Positions 17,108-26,037 are shown, counted from the stretch's first letter. The stretch: 64,000 nucleotides of DNA from Microbacterium sp. GCS4 (GCF_001262495.1 NZ_LGYE01000002.1:114368-178367), one strand, 5' to 3'. The notes: generated by a model from the sequence alone, not told the origin. Translations and numbers: made by a program.

Positions 17108-17895
17108 CTGAATCGAAGCAGGACCGACCGCTGAGCGGCTGGCGCATCCTCGTGCCGCGCGGGGGGCCGTGGGGCGACGGCGTCGCCGCGAGCCTCCGTG
17201 CCCAGGGCGCGGTGCCGGTGGTCGCGCCGCTGATCAATTTCGCCCCGACCACGGACCAGGCGGCACTCGACGTGGCGCTCGCGCAGCTTGCCGACGGCGC
17301 GTACGACTGGCTGACCGTGACGAGCGCGACGACCGTCGACGTGATGTTCGCGCATCGCGCGGTCGTGCCGCGGGGGACGAAGATCGCCGCGGTGGGCGAG
17401 ACGACGGCCGCGGCCCTGCAGGCCGTCGGCTACGAGGTCGCTCTCGTGCCCGAGCAGGACAACTCCGCCGAGGGGATGGCGCAGCAGCTGATCGCTCTCG
17501 AGACCGAGCCGCGACGCATTCTCGCGCTGCGCAGCGAGATCGCCAAGCCCGTGCTCAGCGTGCTGCTGCAGGAGGCCGGGCACGACGTGGACAGCGTCGT
17601 GGCGTATCGCACGGTCGGCGTGCCGGTGACGGATCGCATCAAGCGCGACGTGGAGAACGGCCGGATCAACGCGATCCTCATCACCAGCGGTTCTGTCGCG
17701 GCGCAGGTGCGCGAGCAGTTCCCGGAGATCCCGGATGAGACGCTGCTCGCGGCTATCGGCCCGCGGACTGCTCGGGATGCCGACAAGGCCGGGCTCCCCA
17801 TCACGGTGGTCGCCGATCGGCAGACCGTCGATGCGCTCATCGACGCGGTGTCGACGTTCACGCTTCCGCACGCGGCGGACGAGCTGGCGCCGTGA
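17104..17895 (+). CDS. hemD: Uroporphyrinogen-III synthase
   Basis: A 263-residue two-domain protein that closes hydroxymethylbilane with inversion of ring D. The family is poorly conserved, so the call rests on size, two alternating alpha/beta halves, phrases such as [28 protein letters not shown] and [14 protein letters not shown] that match the HemD core, and its position between hemC and hemB. The start overlaps hemC by four bases, and the end overlaps the hemB GTG by four bases. This indicates a tightly coupled hemQ-hemC-hemD-hemB unit. Confidence 0.93.
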   Translation: MTESKQDRPLSGWRILVPRGGPWGDGVAASLRAQGAVPVVAPLINFAPTTDQAALDVALAQLADGAYDWLTVTSATTVDVMFAHRAVVPRGTKIAAVGETTAAALQAVGYEVALVPEQDNSAEGMAQQLIALETEPRRILALRSEIAKPVLSVLLQEAGHDVDSVVAYRTVGVPVTDRIKRDVENGRINAILITSGSVAAQVREQFPEIPDETLLAAIGPRTARDADKAGLPITVVADRQTVDALIDAVSTFTLPHAADELAP

Positions 17896-18869
17896 GCTTC
17901 CCCGACGTGCGCCTGCGCAGGCTGCGACAGTCCCCGGCGGTGCGCGGGCTGGTCCGCGAGACCTCGATCGAGCCTCGCCAGCTGGTGCTGCCCCTGTTCG
18001 TGCGCGAGGGCGTCACAGAGGCGCAGCCGATCGGCTCGATGCCGGGCATCGTGCAGCATTCGCTCGACTCGCTGAAGAGCGCGGCGACGGAGGCCGCCGA
18101 GGCGGGTGTCGGCGGTGTGATGCTCTTCGGAGTGCCGGCTGTGCGTGACGCGCAGGGTTCGGGGGCCGATGACCCTCGCGGCATCCTCAACGTCGCGACC
18201 GAGGCGCTCGCTGCGGAGATCGGCGATGCGATCGTCGTGCAGACCGACCTCTGTCTCGACGAGTTCACCGACCACGGGCATTGCGGTGTGCTGGCGCCGG
18301 ACGGCTCGGTCGACAACGACGCGACGCTGGAGCGGTACGCGTCGATGGCGCTCGCGCAGGCGCGCGCCGGCACGCAGCTGCTGGGCCTGTCGGGGATGAT
18401 GGACGGCCAGGTGGCCGTGATCCGTCGGGCTCTGGATGCCGAGGGGTTCACGGACACGCTGCTGCTCGCCTACGCCGCGAAGTATGCGAGCGCCTTCTAC
18501 GGTCCGTTCCGCGAGGCCGTCGATTCGCAGCTGAAGGGCGATCGCCGCACGTATCAGCTCGATCCGGGCAACCGGCGCGAGGGCGTGCGCGAGGCCGTCG
18601 TCGACGAGCAGGAGGGCGCCGACATCGTCATGGTCAAGCCGGCGATGGCCTTCCTCGACGTGCTCCGCGAGGTGCGGGACGCCGTCGACGTCCCGGTCTG
18701 GGCGTACCAGGTGTCGGGGGAGTACGCCATGATCGAGGCCGCCGCGGCGAACGGTTGGATCGATCGCCGCGCGTCGATCCTCGAGTCGCTCCTCTCGATC
18801 CGTCGTGCGGGCGCCGACGCCGTGCTGACGTACTGGGCGACCGAAGCGGCCCGCTGGCTGAGAGGCTGA
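17892..18869 (+). CDS. hemB: Delta-aminolevulinic acid dehydratase (porphobilinogen synthase)
   Basis: A 325-residue enzyme that condenses two 5-aminolevulinates to porphobilinogen. It shows the N-terminal [19 protein letters not shown], the metal loop [17 protein letters not shown], the first Schiff-base lysine region [12 protein letters not shown] and the second in [13 protein letters not shown]. The metal loop has Cys-Asp-Cys where the zinc form of E. coli has three cysteines and the magnesium form has none, so the metal requirement may be mixed. The start is GTG, overlapping hemD. The repeat-filled gap before hemL follows. Confidence 0.96.
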   Translation: MSFPDVRLRRLRQSPAVRGLVRETSIEPRQLVLPLFVREGVTEAQPIGSMPGIVQHSLDSLKSAATEAAEAGVGGVMLFGVPAVRDAQGSGADDPRGILNVATEALAAEIGDAIVVQTDLCLDEFTDHGHCGVLAPDGSVDNDATLERYASMALAQARAGTQLLGLSGMMDGQVAVIRRALDAEGFTDTLLLAYAAKYASAFYGPFREAVDSQLKGDRRTYQLDPGNRREGVREAVVDEQEGADIVMVKPAMAFLDVLREVRDAVDVPVWAYQVSGEYAMIEAAAANGWIDRRASILESLLSIRRAGADAVLTYWATEAARWLRG

Positions 18870-18942
18870 GCGCGCGCGAGGCGCGCTGTATGTCCTCACC
18901 GCGCTCTGAGTCCGCGCGTCCCGTTCCGCTCTGCGAGCACCG

Positions 18943-19086
18943 GCCCTGAGTCCTGTGCTCAGGCCCTGAGTCCCGTGCGCCCGGCCCTGAGTCCTGTGCT
19001 CAGGCCCTGAGTCCCGTGCGCCCGGCCCTGAGTCCTGTGCTCAGGCCCTGTGTCCTGTGCACCCGGCCCTGAGCCCTGTGCACAGG
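18943..19086. repeat. Seven-copy 20/21-bp tandem repeat between hemB and hemL
   Basis: Units start with GCCCTGAG and alternate between a 20-bp form ending GTGCTCAG and a 21-bp form ending GCGCCCG, giving a 41-bp higher-order period. Boundaries are 18943, 18963, 18984, 19004, 19025, 19045 and 19066, ending at 19086. The last two copies are more diverged. A short GCGCGC-type hairpin after the hemB stop (about 18870-18885) precedes it. The repeat ends 10 bp before the TAGCCT box in front of hemL. Confidence 0.93.
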
Positions 19087-19147
19087 AGCCGGGGATAGCC
19101 TGGAGGGTGTGCTCGGAGCCGTCCGTGCCCTGTCCGAGGAGTGTGCT

Positions 19148-20470
19148 GTGACCGACCGCAATGACGACCTGTTCTCCGCCGCGCGAGCGGTGATCCCCGG
19201 CGGGGTGAACTCGCCGGTTCGGGCGTACGGGTCCGTCGGTGGAACCCCACGTTTCCTCGCCTCGGCTCGCGGTGCGCGGGTGACGGATGCCGCGGGCGTC
19301 GAGTTCGTGGATCTCGTCGCGTCCTGGGGACCCGCGCTGCTCGGGCATGCACATCCCGAGGTCGTCGCCGCGGTGCAGGAGGCCGCCACCCGCGGGTTGT
19401 CCTTCGGTGCGCCGACCGAGGGCGAGGTCGAGCTCGCCGAGCTGATCGCGGATCGTGTGCGCGTGGGCGACGCCGCTCCGATCGAGCGTGTGCGTCTCGT
19501 GTCGACGGGCACCGAGGCGACGATGACCGCGATCCGACTGGCTCGCGGTGCCACGGGTCGCGACCTTCTCGTGAAGTTCGCGGGGCACTATCACGGTCAT
19601 TCCGACGGGCTGCTGGCGGCGGCGGGCTCGGGCGTCGCGACGCTTGCTCTTCCTGGTTCCGCGGGAGTGCCCGCGCCGATCGCGGCGCAGACCCTGGTGA
19701 TCGACTACAACGACCGCACCGCGCTCGAGACGGTGTTCGCCGAGCACGGCGACCGCATCGCCGCGGTGATCGTCGAGGCCGCTGCGGCGAACATGGGCGT
19801 GGTCGCGCCGGACCCGGGTTTCAACGCCTTCCTGGCTGACACGGCGCACGCGCACGGTGCGTTGTTGATCCTCGACGAAGTGCTCACGGGGTTCCGTGTC
19901 CACCCTGCGGGCTTCTGGGGTTTGCAGGCTGCGGCCGGCGAGCAGTACACGCCCGATATCGTCACGTTCGGCAAGGTCGTCGGCGGCGGGATGCCGCTCG
20001 CCGCTCTGGGGGGTCGCGCCGAGGTCATGGATCTTCTGGCGCCTCTGGGGCCTGTGTATCAGGCGGGTACGCTCTCGGGGAATCCGCTGTCGGTCGCGGC
20101 CGGTCTGGCGACCCTGCGCCTCGCCACGCCCGAGGTCTATGCGGCTGTCGACGCTGCCGCTGCACGCGTCGCATCGGCCCTCGACCGCGCTCTCTCGGAC
20201 GCAGGCGTGACCCACGCCGTCGCCCACGCCGGAAACCTGTTCAACGGGTCGTTCCGGCCGACCGCCCCGCGCGACTACACCGAAGCGCAGGCCCAGGAAT
20301 CGTTCCGCTACGCGCCGTTCTTCCACAGCATGCGCGAGCAGGGCGTGGCGCTGCCGCCGAGCGTGTTCGAGGCGTGGTTCCTCACAGCCGCTCACGATGA
20401 GGAGGACCTGCAGCGGATCGAGGCAGCACTCCCGTCGGCAGCCCGGGCTGCCGCGAACGCGCGGGGATGA
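19148..20470 (+). CDS. hemL: Glutamate-1-semialdehyde 2,1-aminomutase
   Basis: A 440-residue PLP enzyme that isomerises glutamate-1-semialdehyde to 5-aminolevulinate, completing the two-step route begun by HemA. It opens with [20 protein letters not shown]. The glycine-rich [19 protein letters not shown], the [12 protein letters not shown] aspartate motif and the PLP lysine in [17 protein letters not shown] are all visible. The GTG at 19148 is chosen for its GAGGAG ribosome-binding site six bases upstream. An alternative GTG at 19109, right after a TAGCCT -10 box, would add 13 residues as a leaderless start. Length matches the family. Confidence 0.95.
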   Translation: MTDRNDDLFSAARAVIPGGVNSPVRAYGSVGGTPRFLASARGARVTDAAGVEFVDLVASWGPALLGHAHPEVVAAVQEAATRGLSFGAPTEGEVELAELIADRVRVGDAAPIERVRLVSTGTEATMTAIRLARGATGRDLLVKFAGHYHGHSDGLLAAAGSGVATLALPGSAGVPAPIAAQTLVIDYNDRTALETVFAEHGDRIAAVIVEAAAANMGVVAPDPGFNAFLADTAHAHGALLILDEVLTGFRVHPAGFWGLQAAAGEQYTPDIVTFGKVVGGGMPLAALGGRAEVMDLLAPLGPVYQAGTLSGNPLSVAAGLATLRLATPEVYAAVDAAAARVASALDRALSDAGVTHAVAHAGNLFNGSFRPTAPRDYTEAQAQESFRYAPFFHSMREQGVALPPSVFEAWFLTAAHDEEDLQRIEAALPSAARAAANARG

Positions 20471-20536
20471 TGCGAACCTGACCGGGTGCCGGGCGCACAT
20501 GCCCTGGAGGATGCACGACTGATCGGATCTACGACT

Positions 20537-20669
20537 GGGCAGATTCCGCGGGGCGCGATCACGCCTGCGGGCAGGATCCCGCGGGGCAGGACTCGACTGG
20601 GCAGATTCCGCGGGGGCAGGATCCGACTCGCCACCAGTGGGCAGGATCCCGCAGGGCATGGTCACGCCT
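20537..20669. repeat. Degenerate 15-bp tandem repeat between hemL and the HNH gene
   Basis: Units resemble GGGCAGGATCCCGCG. Examples start at 20537, 20569, 20584, 20599, 20614, 20639 and 20654, with one 15-bp unit diverged to GGCGCGATCACGCCT at 20552. Because the period is 15, every frame gives a five-residue periodicity on either strand. No start codon with a ribosome-binding site is seen, so I treat it as non-coding. It fills the convergent gap between hemL (+) and the HNH gene (-). Confidence 0.85.
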
Positions 20670-20689
20670 GCGGGCAGTACCTCCCCCTG

Positions 20690-22183
20690 TCAGGTGAACA
20701 TGACCCGGCGCTGTGGTTCGTCGCGGTAACTGCGGCCCAGCGGGCTGAGCCAGTCGATCGTCCCGTCCGGGAGTTGCCGCGCTGTCCATCGGTGGTCGTC
20801 CGCGATGTCCGGATGTTTGAGTACGTGGTGGGTCGCGCACAGGTGCCCGAGGTTGTGCACCTCGGTCCGACCGCCCTTGGCGTGATCGTGGGTGTGGTCG
20901 ATCTGGCAGCGGTGCACCGGCATCCGACAACCGGGGAAGCGGCAGTGCTGGTCTCGCGCTCGAAGGAATCGGCGCATCGGCTCGGTCGGAGTGTAGGTGT
21001 CCGTCTCGGTGACGAGTCCTCGAGCGTCGAGGAAGAGTCGTGACCACCCGCTGTTGCGCCCGGCGAGATCCCGTGCGATGTCGGGATGCAGCGGACCGAA
21101 GCCGTCGAGCTCGGCTGGACGATCGTCGAGGCCGGCAAGCGTCGACGCCGCGACCGTCACCTGGATGCGGGCGTGAATGCCGTCGAGAGCGGCTCTGTGA
21201 GCGTCGCCGGGTGCGGCAGAGAGCAGGAGATCGGTGAGCAGGTCGGTGCGGACCTGGTCGATGGTGCGATCGTCGGCCGGCTGCGGCGCGAGGGGTTTGA
21301 TGTCTTCGCCGCCTCCCGCAGAGACTGTCGGCGTATCTGCTGTGATCGACGGGTCCACCGTGAACGTCGCGCCGGCGAAGATCGCATGGTCGTCGCGATC
21401 GGCCGATGTCGTCTCACCGCCTGCGTCCCGAGCGTCTGCGACACCGGCGTCCCGAGCGTCTGCGACACCGGCGTCCCGAGCGTCTGCGACACCGGCGAGG
21501 CGCGCATTCTTCCGGGACGAGTCCGTGCGCGCAGCCAGCACACCGCGCGCGAGCTGGGTGAGTCGGTCCATGATCGCGACCGCGAGATGTTCTGGCAGGA
21601 CCACGGTGAGCAGTGCGAGTCCGTCGTCGACGGAGCGCAGCGTGACGGTGCGCTCCGACCGCGCGCGTGCATGGCGCTCCCGCAGGGTCGCTCCGGCCAG
21701 CACCGCGGCGAGGGAACGGACGTGCACGGCGGTGCGCGCGGGGGACTCGCGTTGCGCGACGATCACGGCCCCGGCGTCGTAGTCGTCCGCAGCCTCGGCA
21801 TCCGCTCGTCCGTTCATGACGGCCTCACGGACGACGCCGCCCTCGCGGATGATCGCCCGCACATGGGCGGCTGTGATCGAGCCTGTGCGGAAGGCGGCGA
21901 GCACCTCGGGGTGGCCCCGGCGCAGGAATGCGGCATCTGTGAACGCGTACTCCATCGCGCCGGTGGACAAGCGACCGGCCGCGGCGTACTCGGCGACCAT
22001 CGAGCGGTGGATCGCATCCCGGTGGAAGGGGTGCTCCGCCGCATCGGCCTGGCTCAGTGCCATCCGATCGGCGAGCAGCGACGAGGCCTCGGACTCGAGG
22101 ACGGCGATCCGACGCCGCTTCTCGACCCACGCGTCGAGCAGAGCTCGGCGGTGGTCGAGATCGGTGTCGGGAATTGCTGCCAT
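20690..22183 (-). CDS. DUF222 / 13E12-type HNH endonuclease
   Basis: A 497-residue protein with a DUF222 domain (about residues 30-400, with AEYAAAGRLSTGAMEYAF and HVRAIIREGG) and a C-terminal HNH nuclease domain. The latter shows a CRFPGC zinc knuckle, QIDHTHDHAKGG and the final LCATHHVLKH. These are the expected catalytic and metal residues. The family is highly multicopy in Microbacteriaceae and Mycobacteriaceae and of uncertain role. A 24-bp triplicated segment codes for GVADARDA repeats in the linker near residue 230-255. It is transcribed alone, with about 145 bp upstream. Confidence 0.9.
   Translation of the reverse strand: MAAIPDTDLDHRRALLDAWVEKRRRIAVLESEASSLLADRMALSQADAAEHPFHRDAIHRSMVAEYAAAGRLSTGAMEYAFTDAAFLRRGHPEVLAAFRTGSITAAHVRAIIREGGVVREAVMNGRADAEAADDYDAGAVIVAQRESPARTAVHVRSLAAVLAGATLRERHARARSERTVTLRSVDDGLALLTVVLPEHLAVAIMDRLTQLARGVLAARTDSSRKNARLAGVADARDAGVADARDAGVADARDAGGETTSADRDDHAIFAGATFTVDPSITADTPTVSAGGGEDIKPLAPQPADDRTIDQVRTDLLTDLLLSAAPGDAHRAALDGIHARIQVTVAASTLAGLDDRPAELDGFGPLHPDIARDLAGRNSGWSRLFLDARGLVTETDTYTPTEPMRRFLRARDQHCRFPGCRMPVHRCQIDHTHDHAKGGRTEVHNLGHLCATHHVLKHPDIADDHRWTARQLPDGTIDWLSPLGRSYRDEPQRRVMFT
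21423..21494 (-). repeat. Three perfect 24-bp repeats in the HNH gene linker
   Basis: Units 21423-21446, 21447-21470 and 21471-21494 are identical (GCGTCCCGAGCGTCTGCG plus ACACCG). They encode an Asp/Ala/Gly/Val octapeptide three times, between DUF222 subregions. The composition is close to the DAGAV repeats of hemY and the unit is equally long, but the DNA differs. Confidence 0.93.
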
Positions 22184-22327
22184 GCTTCGAGTTTAGTATC
22201 TTTGTTCGAAACTCGGGCAGAACATCGGAATGGAACAGCGCGTGATGGTGGGAACAGACAAGGGATCGTTGTGGTCCTGTGAAGAAGACGCAGGCAACGG
22301 ACGGGGTACCGCTGGCAGACTGGACGC

Positions 22328-22777
22328 ATGGTGACGTTGCTGCTGGACCAGACGCAACTCGAAGTCGTGCTCTCGCCCATCGAGCGCGCGGCCAGCTTCC
22401 ATCGTGACAACCTGCGCATCGCGCGCGAGACGATCGCGAAAGTGCAGCTCACCGACGATGCGTGGACCTGGCTGCGCGGCGTGCCCAATCCGGGAACGCA
22501 CATCCCCGGGGTGCTCGCCTCGGGAAGCTGGAAGGCGGCGGGCAGCGTCGACTTCGTGCTCATCCGCCGACACCGTCCGAGCGTCGTGATCGACCTCGAC
22601 GGAGATCCGCAGTTCCGTCGCCTGATCCTCACGACGCGCCACGGACTCGCCCTGACCCAGGCCCTGCGCCTCGACGTTTCCGCGGAGCCCGCAGACGTCG
22701 AGGAGATCGTCGCCACGGCACCGACGCCCGTGTCCAAGCAGCGCCGCCGGCCGGTCATCCGTCCCCGACCGGCCTGA
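22328..22777 (+). CDS. Conserved hypothetical protein, possible basic C-terminal tail
   Basis: A 149-residue soluble protein I do not recognise by family. It reads like two short alpha/beta parts (VTLLLDQTQLEVVLSPIER, then LASGSWKAAGSVDFVLIRRH and PSVVIDLDGDPQFRRLI) and ends in a basic, proline-rich tail (KQRRRPVIRPRP). The DLDGDPQF phrase may form a turn or metal site, but nothing is certain. A CAGACT -10 box lies seven bases before the ATG, the same leaderless arrangement as hemQ. A strong palindromic terminator follows. Codon bias is that of a normal chromosomal gene. Confidence 0.75.
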   Translation: MVTLLLDQTQLEVVLSPIERAASFHRDNLRIARETIAKVQLTDDAWTWLRGVPNPGTHIPGVLASGSWKAAGSVDFVLIRRHRPSVVIDLDGDPQFRRLILTTRHGLALTQALRLDVSAEPADVEEIVATAPTPVSKQRRRPVIRPRPA

Positions 22778-22790
22778 GCCCTCGACAAGA

Positions 22791-22824
22791 ATGCCCTCCG
22801 TCACCGATCGGTGACGGAGGGCAT
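22791..22824. terminator. 34-bp perfect palindrome, bidirectional terminator
   Basis: ATGCCCTCCGTCACCGA (22791-22807) is followed without a loop by its exact reverse complement. It lies between the plus-strand hypothetical gene (ends 22777) and the minus-strand ABC ATPase gene (ends 22841), so it can stop both convergent messages. Confidence 0.88.
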
Positions 22825-22840
22825 CGTCGCTCGGGGCGCG

Positions 22841-24811
22841 TCAGTCGTGACGGTGCTCGCCCTCGTGGTTCTGGTGCTCGCCCTCGTGGTTCTGGTGCTC
22901 ACCCTCGTGGTTCTGGTGCTCACCCTCGGGGTGCTCGCTCTCGACCTGGTGCCCCTGCTCGTCATCCGCAGACGAACGGCCTTCAGCGGACGAAGCCGCC
23001 CCTGACGCCGAGTCGTCCTCCGCAGCCGAATCGTTCTCCCCAGCTGCGTCGCTGTCGGGTGTCCACGCGGGCACCTGGTCGATCACGCCCGTGCTCGCGA
23101 CAGACCAGTGCGCGTCCTCGTTCGAGGTCTCGTCCTCGGACGCGGCGCCCGTAGCGCCTTCGGACGCGTCGCCGGCCTCGCCGTCGGCGCCGGCATCGGT
23201 GGACGCCGCGGCGTCGCCGAGCGGGTAGTCTGCCGGCTCATCGTCGTAGTAGGCGCGAGCGGCGGCGGCGAGCATGGACGTCACCGCCGTGGAGCGTGGA
23301 TCGTCGCCCTCGGGGCGGTCGTCCGATTCGTCGCCTCCGTCGGCGACGTCATCCTGCTCGCCGAGGTCGTCGAAGACCTCGACACCGGATGCCGCGGCGT
23401 CCGCCTCGCCCGTCGTCGGTGCGTCGGCGACCTCGGGGAGACGGTCCTCGTTATCGTCCCCGGGCGCGGTCCCGGTGCCGAACAGGATGTCGTCGAAGGA
23501 CTGCGTGGTCGCGCCTTCCTCGGCCGGGAGATCCTGCTCTTCGCCGGTGTCCGCGTCAGCGGCCTGCGCGGCGTCTGCCTCCGGAGCCGCATCGGCGGTC
23601 ACCGCGTCCGGGGCCACCGCAGAGGCTCCCGCTGTCGGGTCCGCCTGTGCCTCAACCGCAGCACCCGAAAGCGGGTCGATGGCCGCAGTCACATCCGCTT
23701 CGGCCGCAGCATCCACATCCGCATCGGCCGCAGCATCCGCATCCGCACTGGCCGCTGCATCCGCTTCCGCCGCGTCCGCCGCAGCATCCGCCGCGGAACC
23801 GGCATCCGCCTCCGAATCGGCATCCGCCTCCGAATCGGCTTCCGCCTCGACGGCCGCAGGGGCAGCCTCCGGCGGCGCCACGTACTCCGACGCCGCCGCG
23901 ACCGCGCGCGGTCCGAGCGTCCCTCCGCGGACGAGCTCGATGAACACGTCTTCCAGAGTGGGTCCGCGCTGCACGAGCGTGCTGAGCGCGACGCCCGCCG
24001 AGGCGGCGATCGCACCGACGGTCTGCGCGTCCCCGCCGCGCACGCGGAGTCCGGAGCGCAGCACCTCGACCTCGAAGCCCGCGGTCGAGAGAGCGGTGCG
24101 CAGAGCGACGCGGTCGGCGGAGTCGACGACGACGGATCCGCCGGACGGGTCGGCGAGGGTCTCGATGCCGCTGGAGAGCACGAGCTGCCCCTTGGACAGC
24201 ACGAGCACGTGGTCGGCGACCTGCTCGATCTCGCTGAGGACGTGGGAGGAGACGAGCACAGTGCGTCCCTCATCCGCGAGGCGCCGCATCAGAAGACGCA
24301 TCCACCGGATGCCCTCGGGGTCGAGTCCGTTCGCCGGTTCGTCGAACACGAGCGCGCCAGGATCGCCGAGCAGGGCGTGCGCGACGCTCAGGCGCTGGCG
24401 CATGCCGAGGGAGAAGCTGCCGACACGGCCCTCCGCCTCGTGCTCGAGACCCACGAGCGACAGCACCTCGTCGACGCGGGAGAGCGGGATGCCGTTGGCC
24501 TTGGCCGCGATGGTCAGGTGGCGTGCGGCGCTGCGGCGCGGTCGGTAGACGGTCTCCTCCAGCACGGAGCCGATCGTGCGCAGCGGGTGCCGCAGCTCGG
24601 CGTAGGCGACGCCGCCGATCGTGGCCGTTCCGCTCGTGGGTCGCACCTGGCCGAGCAGGATGCGCAGAGACGTGGTCTTCCCGGCGCCGTTGGGGCCGAG
24701 GAACGCGGTGACGATCCCCGGCTCGACACGTGCGGAGAGGTCGGACACCGCCGTCACGTCATTGAAGCGCTTCGTCACGCGCGTGAACTCGAGCACCTGT
24801 CCGTCGGGCAT
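22841..24811 (-). CDS. ABC transporter ATP-binding protein with a ~350-residue acidic, repeat-rich tail
   Basis: A 656-residue protein. Residues 1-300 are a complete ABC ATPase of the CcmA/drug-export type: Walker A GPNGAGKTTS near residue 38, signature SLGMRQRLSVAHALLG, Walker B ALVFDEPANGLDPEG and the switch histidine in SSHVLSEIE. From about residue 300 the chain becomes disordered, rich in Ala, Asp and Glu (ADADAAADADVDAA-type runs), and ends with histidine-rich heptads (NHEGEHQ) before EHRHD. No permease gene is adjacent, so it is an orphan. The start is the ATG giving MPDGQVLEF; the upstream extension is not credible. Confidence 0.88.
   Translation of the reverse strand: MPDGQVLEFTRVTKRFNDVTAVSDLSARVEPGIVTAFLGPNGAGKTTSLRILLGQVRPTSGTATIGGVAYAELRHPLRTIGSVLEETVYRPRRSAARHLTIAAKANGIPLSRVDEVLSLVGLEHEAEGRVGSFSLGMRQRLSVAHALLGDPGALVFDEPANGLDPEGIRWMRLLMRRLADEGRTVLVSSHVLSEIEQVADHVLVLSKGQLVLSSGIETLADPSGGSVVVDSADRVALRTALSTAGFEVEVLRSGLRVRGGDAQTVGAIAASAGVALSTLVQRGPTLEDVFIELVRGGTLGPRAVAAASEYVAPPEAAPAAVEAEADSEADADSEADAGSAADAAADAAEADAAASADADAAADADVDAAAEADVTAAIDPLSGAAVEAQADPTAGASAVAPDAVTADAAPEADAAQAADADTGEEQDLPAEEGATTQSFDDILFGTGTAPGDDNEDRLPEVADAPTTGEADAAASGVEVFDDLGEQDDVADGGDESDDRPEGDDPRSTAVTSMLAAAARAYYDDEPADYPLGDAAASTDAGADGEAGDASEGATGAASEDETSNEDAHWSVASTGVIDQVPAWTPDSDAAGENDSAAEDDSASGAASSAEGRSSADDEQGHQVESEHPEGEHQNHEGEHQNHEGEHQNHEGEHRHD
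22852..22935 (-). repeat. 21-bp repeats encoding NHEGEHQ heptads
   Basis: About four copies of a 21-bp unit (sense of the plus strand CTCGCCCTCGTGGTTCTGGTG or a one-base variant) encode histidine/glutamate heptads at the extreme C terminus of the ABC ATPase. A second, 18-bp Ala/Asp/Ser repeat lies at about 23690-23850 in the same gene. Confidence 0.88.
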
Positions 24812-24932
24812 CCGCGACCTCTCGTTGCAATGGGCGGTTCCGTCTATCCTGCCGGAAAAGCGGTCAGATCGCGCATTTACCGCAGGAACATGTGCAGAAG
24901 CAAGCCCTGGAAGACGGGGTAGCCTGGCACGC

Positions 24933-25994
24933 GTGACCGCATCGACCGCCTCGCCCCGCGTCCTCGTCCGCACGGAAGGCGCGCTGGGTCGACTCACCCT
25001 CAACCGTCCCGAGGCCATCAACGCGCTCGACGTCGACATGATCCAGGCGCTCACGGCGGCGCTCGAGGCCTGGCGCGACGACACCGACGTGCAGATCGTG
25101 CTGATCGACGGCGACGGCGATCGCGGGACGTGCGCGGGCGGCGATGTCCGGGCCCTCTACGACCAGATCGTGGCGGGTCAGGCCGAGACCACGACGGAGT
25201 TCTTCCGCTCCGAGTACGCCCTGGATGCCATGATCGCGGAGTACCCCAAGCCGGTGGTCGCGTTGGCGGACGGCATCACGATGGGTGGCGGGATCGGCCT
25301 CACCGGACACGCGGCGATCCGCATCGTCACGGAACGGTCGAAGCTCGCTATGCCCGAGACGAGGATCGGCTTCACCCCCGATGTCGGCGGCACCTGGCTG
25401 CTCGGCCGCGCTCCCGGGCGCTTCGGGGAGTACTTCGGACTCACGGGCTCGACCATGAACGGGGCGGATGCCGTGCTGCTCGGCTTCGCCGACCACTTCG
25501 TCCCCTCGGATCGGCTCGATGCGCTGCGCGAGGCCCTCGCGTACCGCGCCGACCCCACGGGGCCGGCGGAGATCGTGCTGCTGTTCGACGAGACCCCCGA
25601 CCCCTCGACGCTGCCGGCCTCCCGCGAGTGGATCGACGACGCGTTCTCCGCCGACACGGTCGCGGAGATCGTCGCGCGGCTGCGCGCTCGCACCGAGTCG
25701 GATGCGGTCGCGACGGCCGATCTGCTCGAGACGCTCGCGCCGACCGCGCTCACCGTGACGCTCGACGCGGTGCGCGAGGCGCGGGAGATGCCGGGTCTCC
25801 GCGCGGCTCTGGAGGGGGAGTACCGCCGCGTGATGTGGTTCGTGCGGCACCATCCCGACCTCGTGGAGGGCATCCGCGCGCAGATCGTCGACAAGGATCG
25901 CGACCCGCATTGGAGTCCGGCGACGATCGCCGAGCTCGCGTCGGATGCGGGGGCTCCGGCCCGTTCGTTCGTCCCGGAGCGCTCGCTGTTCTAG
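24933..25994 (+). CDS. Enoyl-CoA hydratase/isomerase family protein (3-hydroxyisobutyryl-CoA hydrolase-like)
   Basis: A 353-residue crotonase-fold enzyme. The length and the C-terminal extension (from about residue 230) match the 3-hydroxyisobutyryl-CoA hydrolase subgroup of valine breakdown rather than simple hydratases. The oxyanion region GDRGTCAGGDVRALYD near residues 60-75, YPKPVVALADGITMGGGIGL near 105-125 and PETRIGFTPDVGGTWLLG with its catalytic glutamate and aspartate are visible. The GTG start lies seven bases after TAGCCT, a likely leaderless promoter. The neighbours are unrelated. Hydrolase versus hydratase is inferred from length. Confidence 0.87.
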   Translation: MTASTASPRVLVRTEGALGRLTLNRPEAINALDVDMIQALTAALEAWRDDTDVQIVLIDGDGDRGTCAGGDVRALYDQIVAGQAETTTEFFRSEYALDAMIAEYPKPVVALADGITMGGGIGLTGHAAIRIVTERSKLAMPETRIGFTPDVGGTWLLGRAPGRFGEYFGLTGSTMNGADAVLLGFADHFVPSDRLDALREALAYRADPTGPAEIVLLFDETPDPSTLPASREWIDDAFSADTVAEIVARLRARTESDAVATADLLETLAPTALTVTLDAVREAREMPGLRAALEGEYRRVMWFVRHHPDLVEGIRAQIVDKDRDPHWSPATIAELASDAGAPARSFVPERSLF

Positions 25995-26037
25995 GGGGTG
26001 CCGTCGGTCGGCCTTTGTTCGCCGCGGTGCAGAAAAC

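Noticed and set aside
20392..20634. Pentapeptide-repeat protein on the minus strand
   Set aside because: The five-residue periodicity arises only from the 15-bp DNA repeat, and the frame overlaps the hemL 3' end without a ribosome-binding site.
18943..21494. Tandem repeats as a possible CRISPR array
   Set aside because: Units are 15-24 bp with no variable spacers between them, and no cas genes occur in the window.
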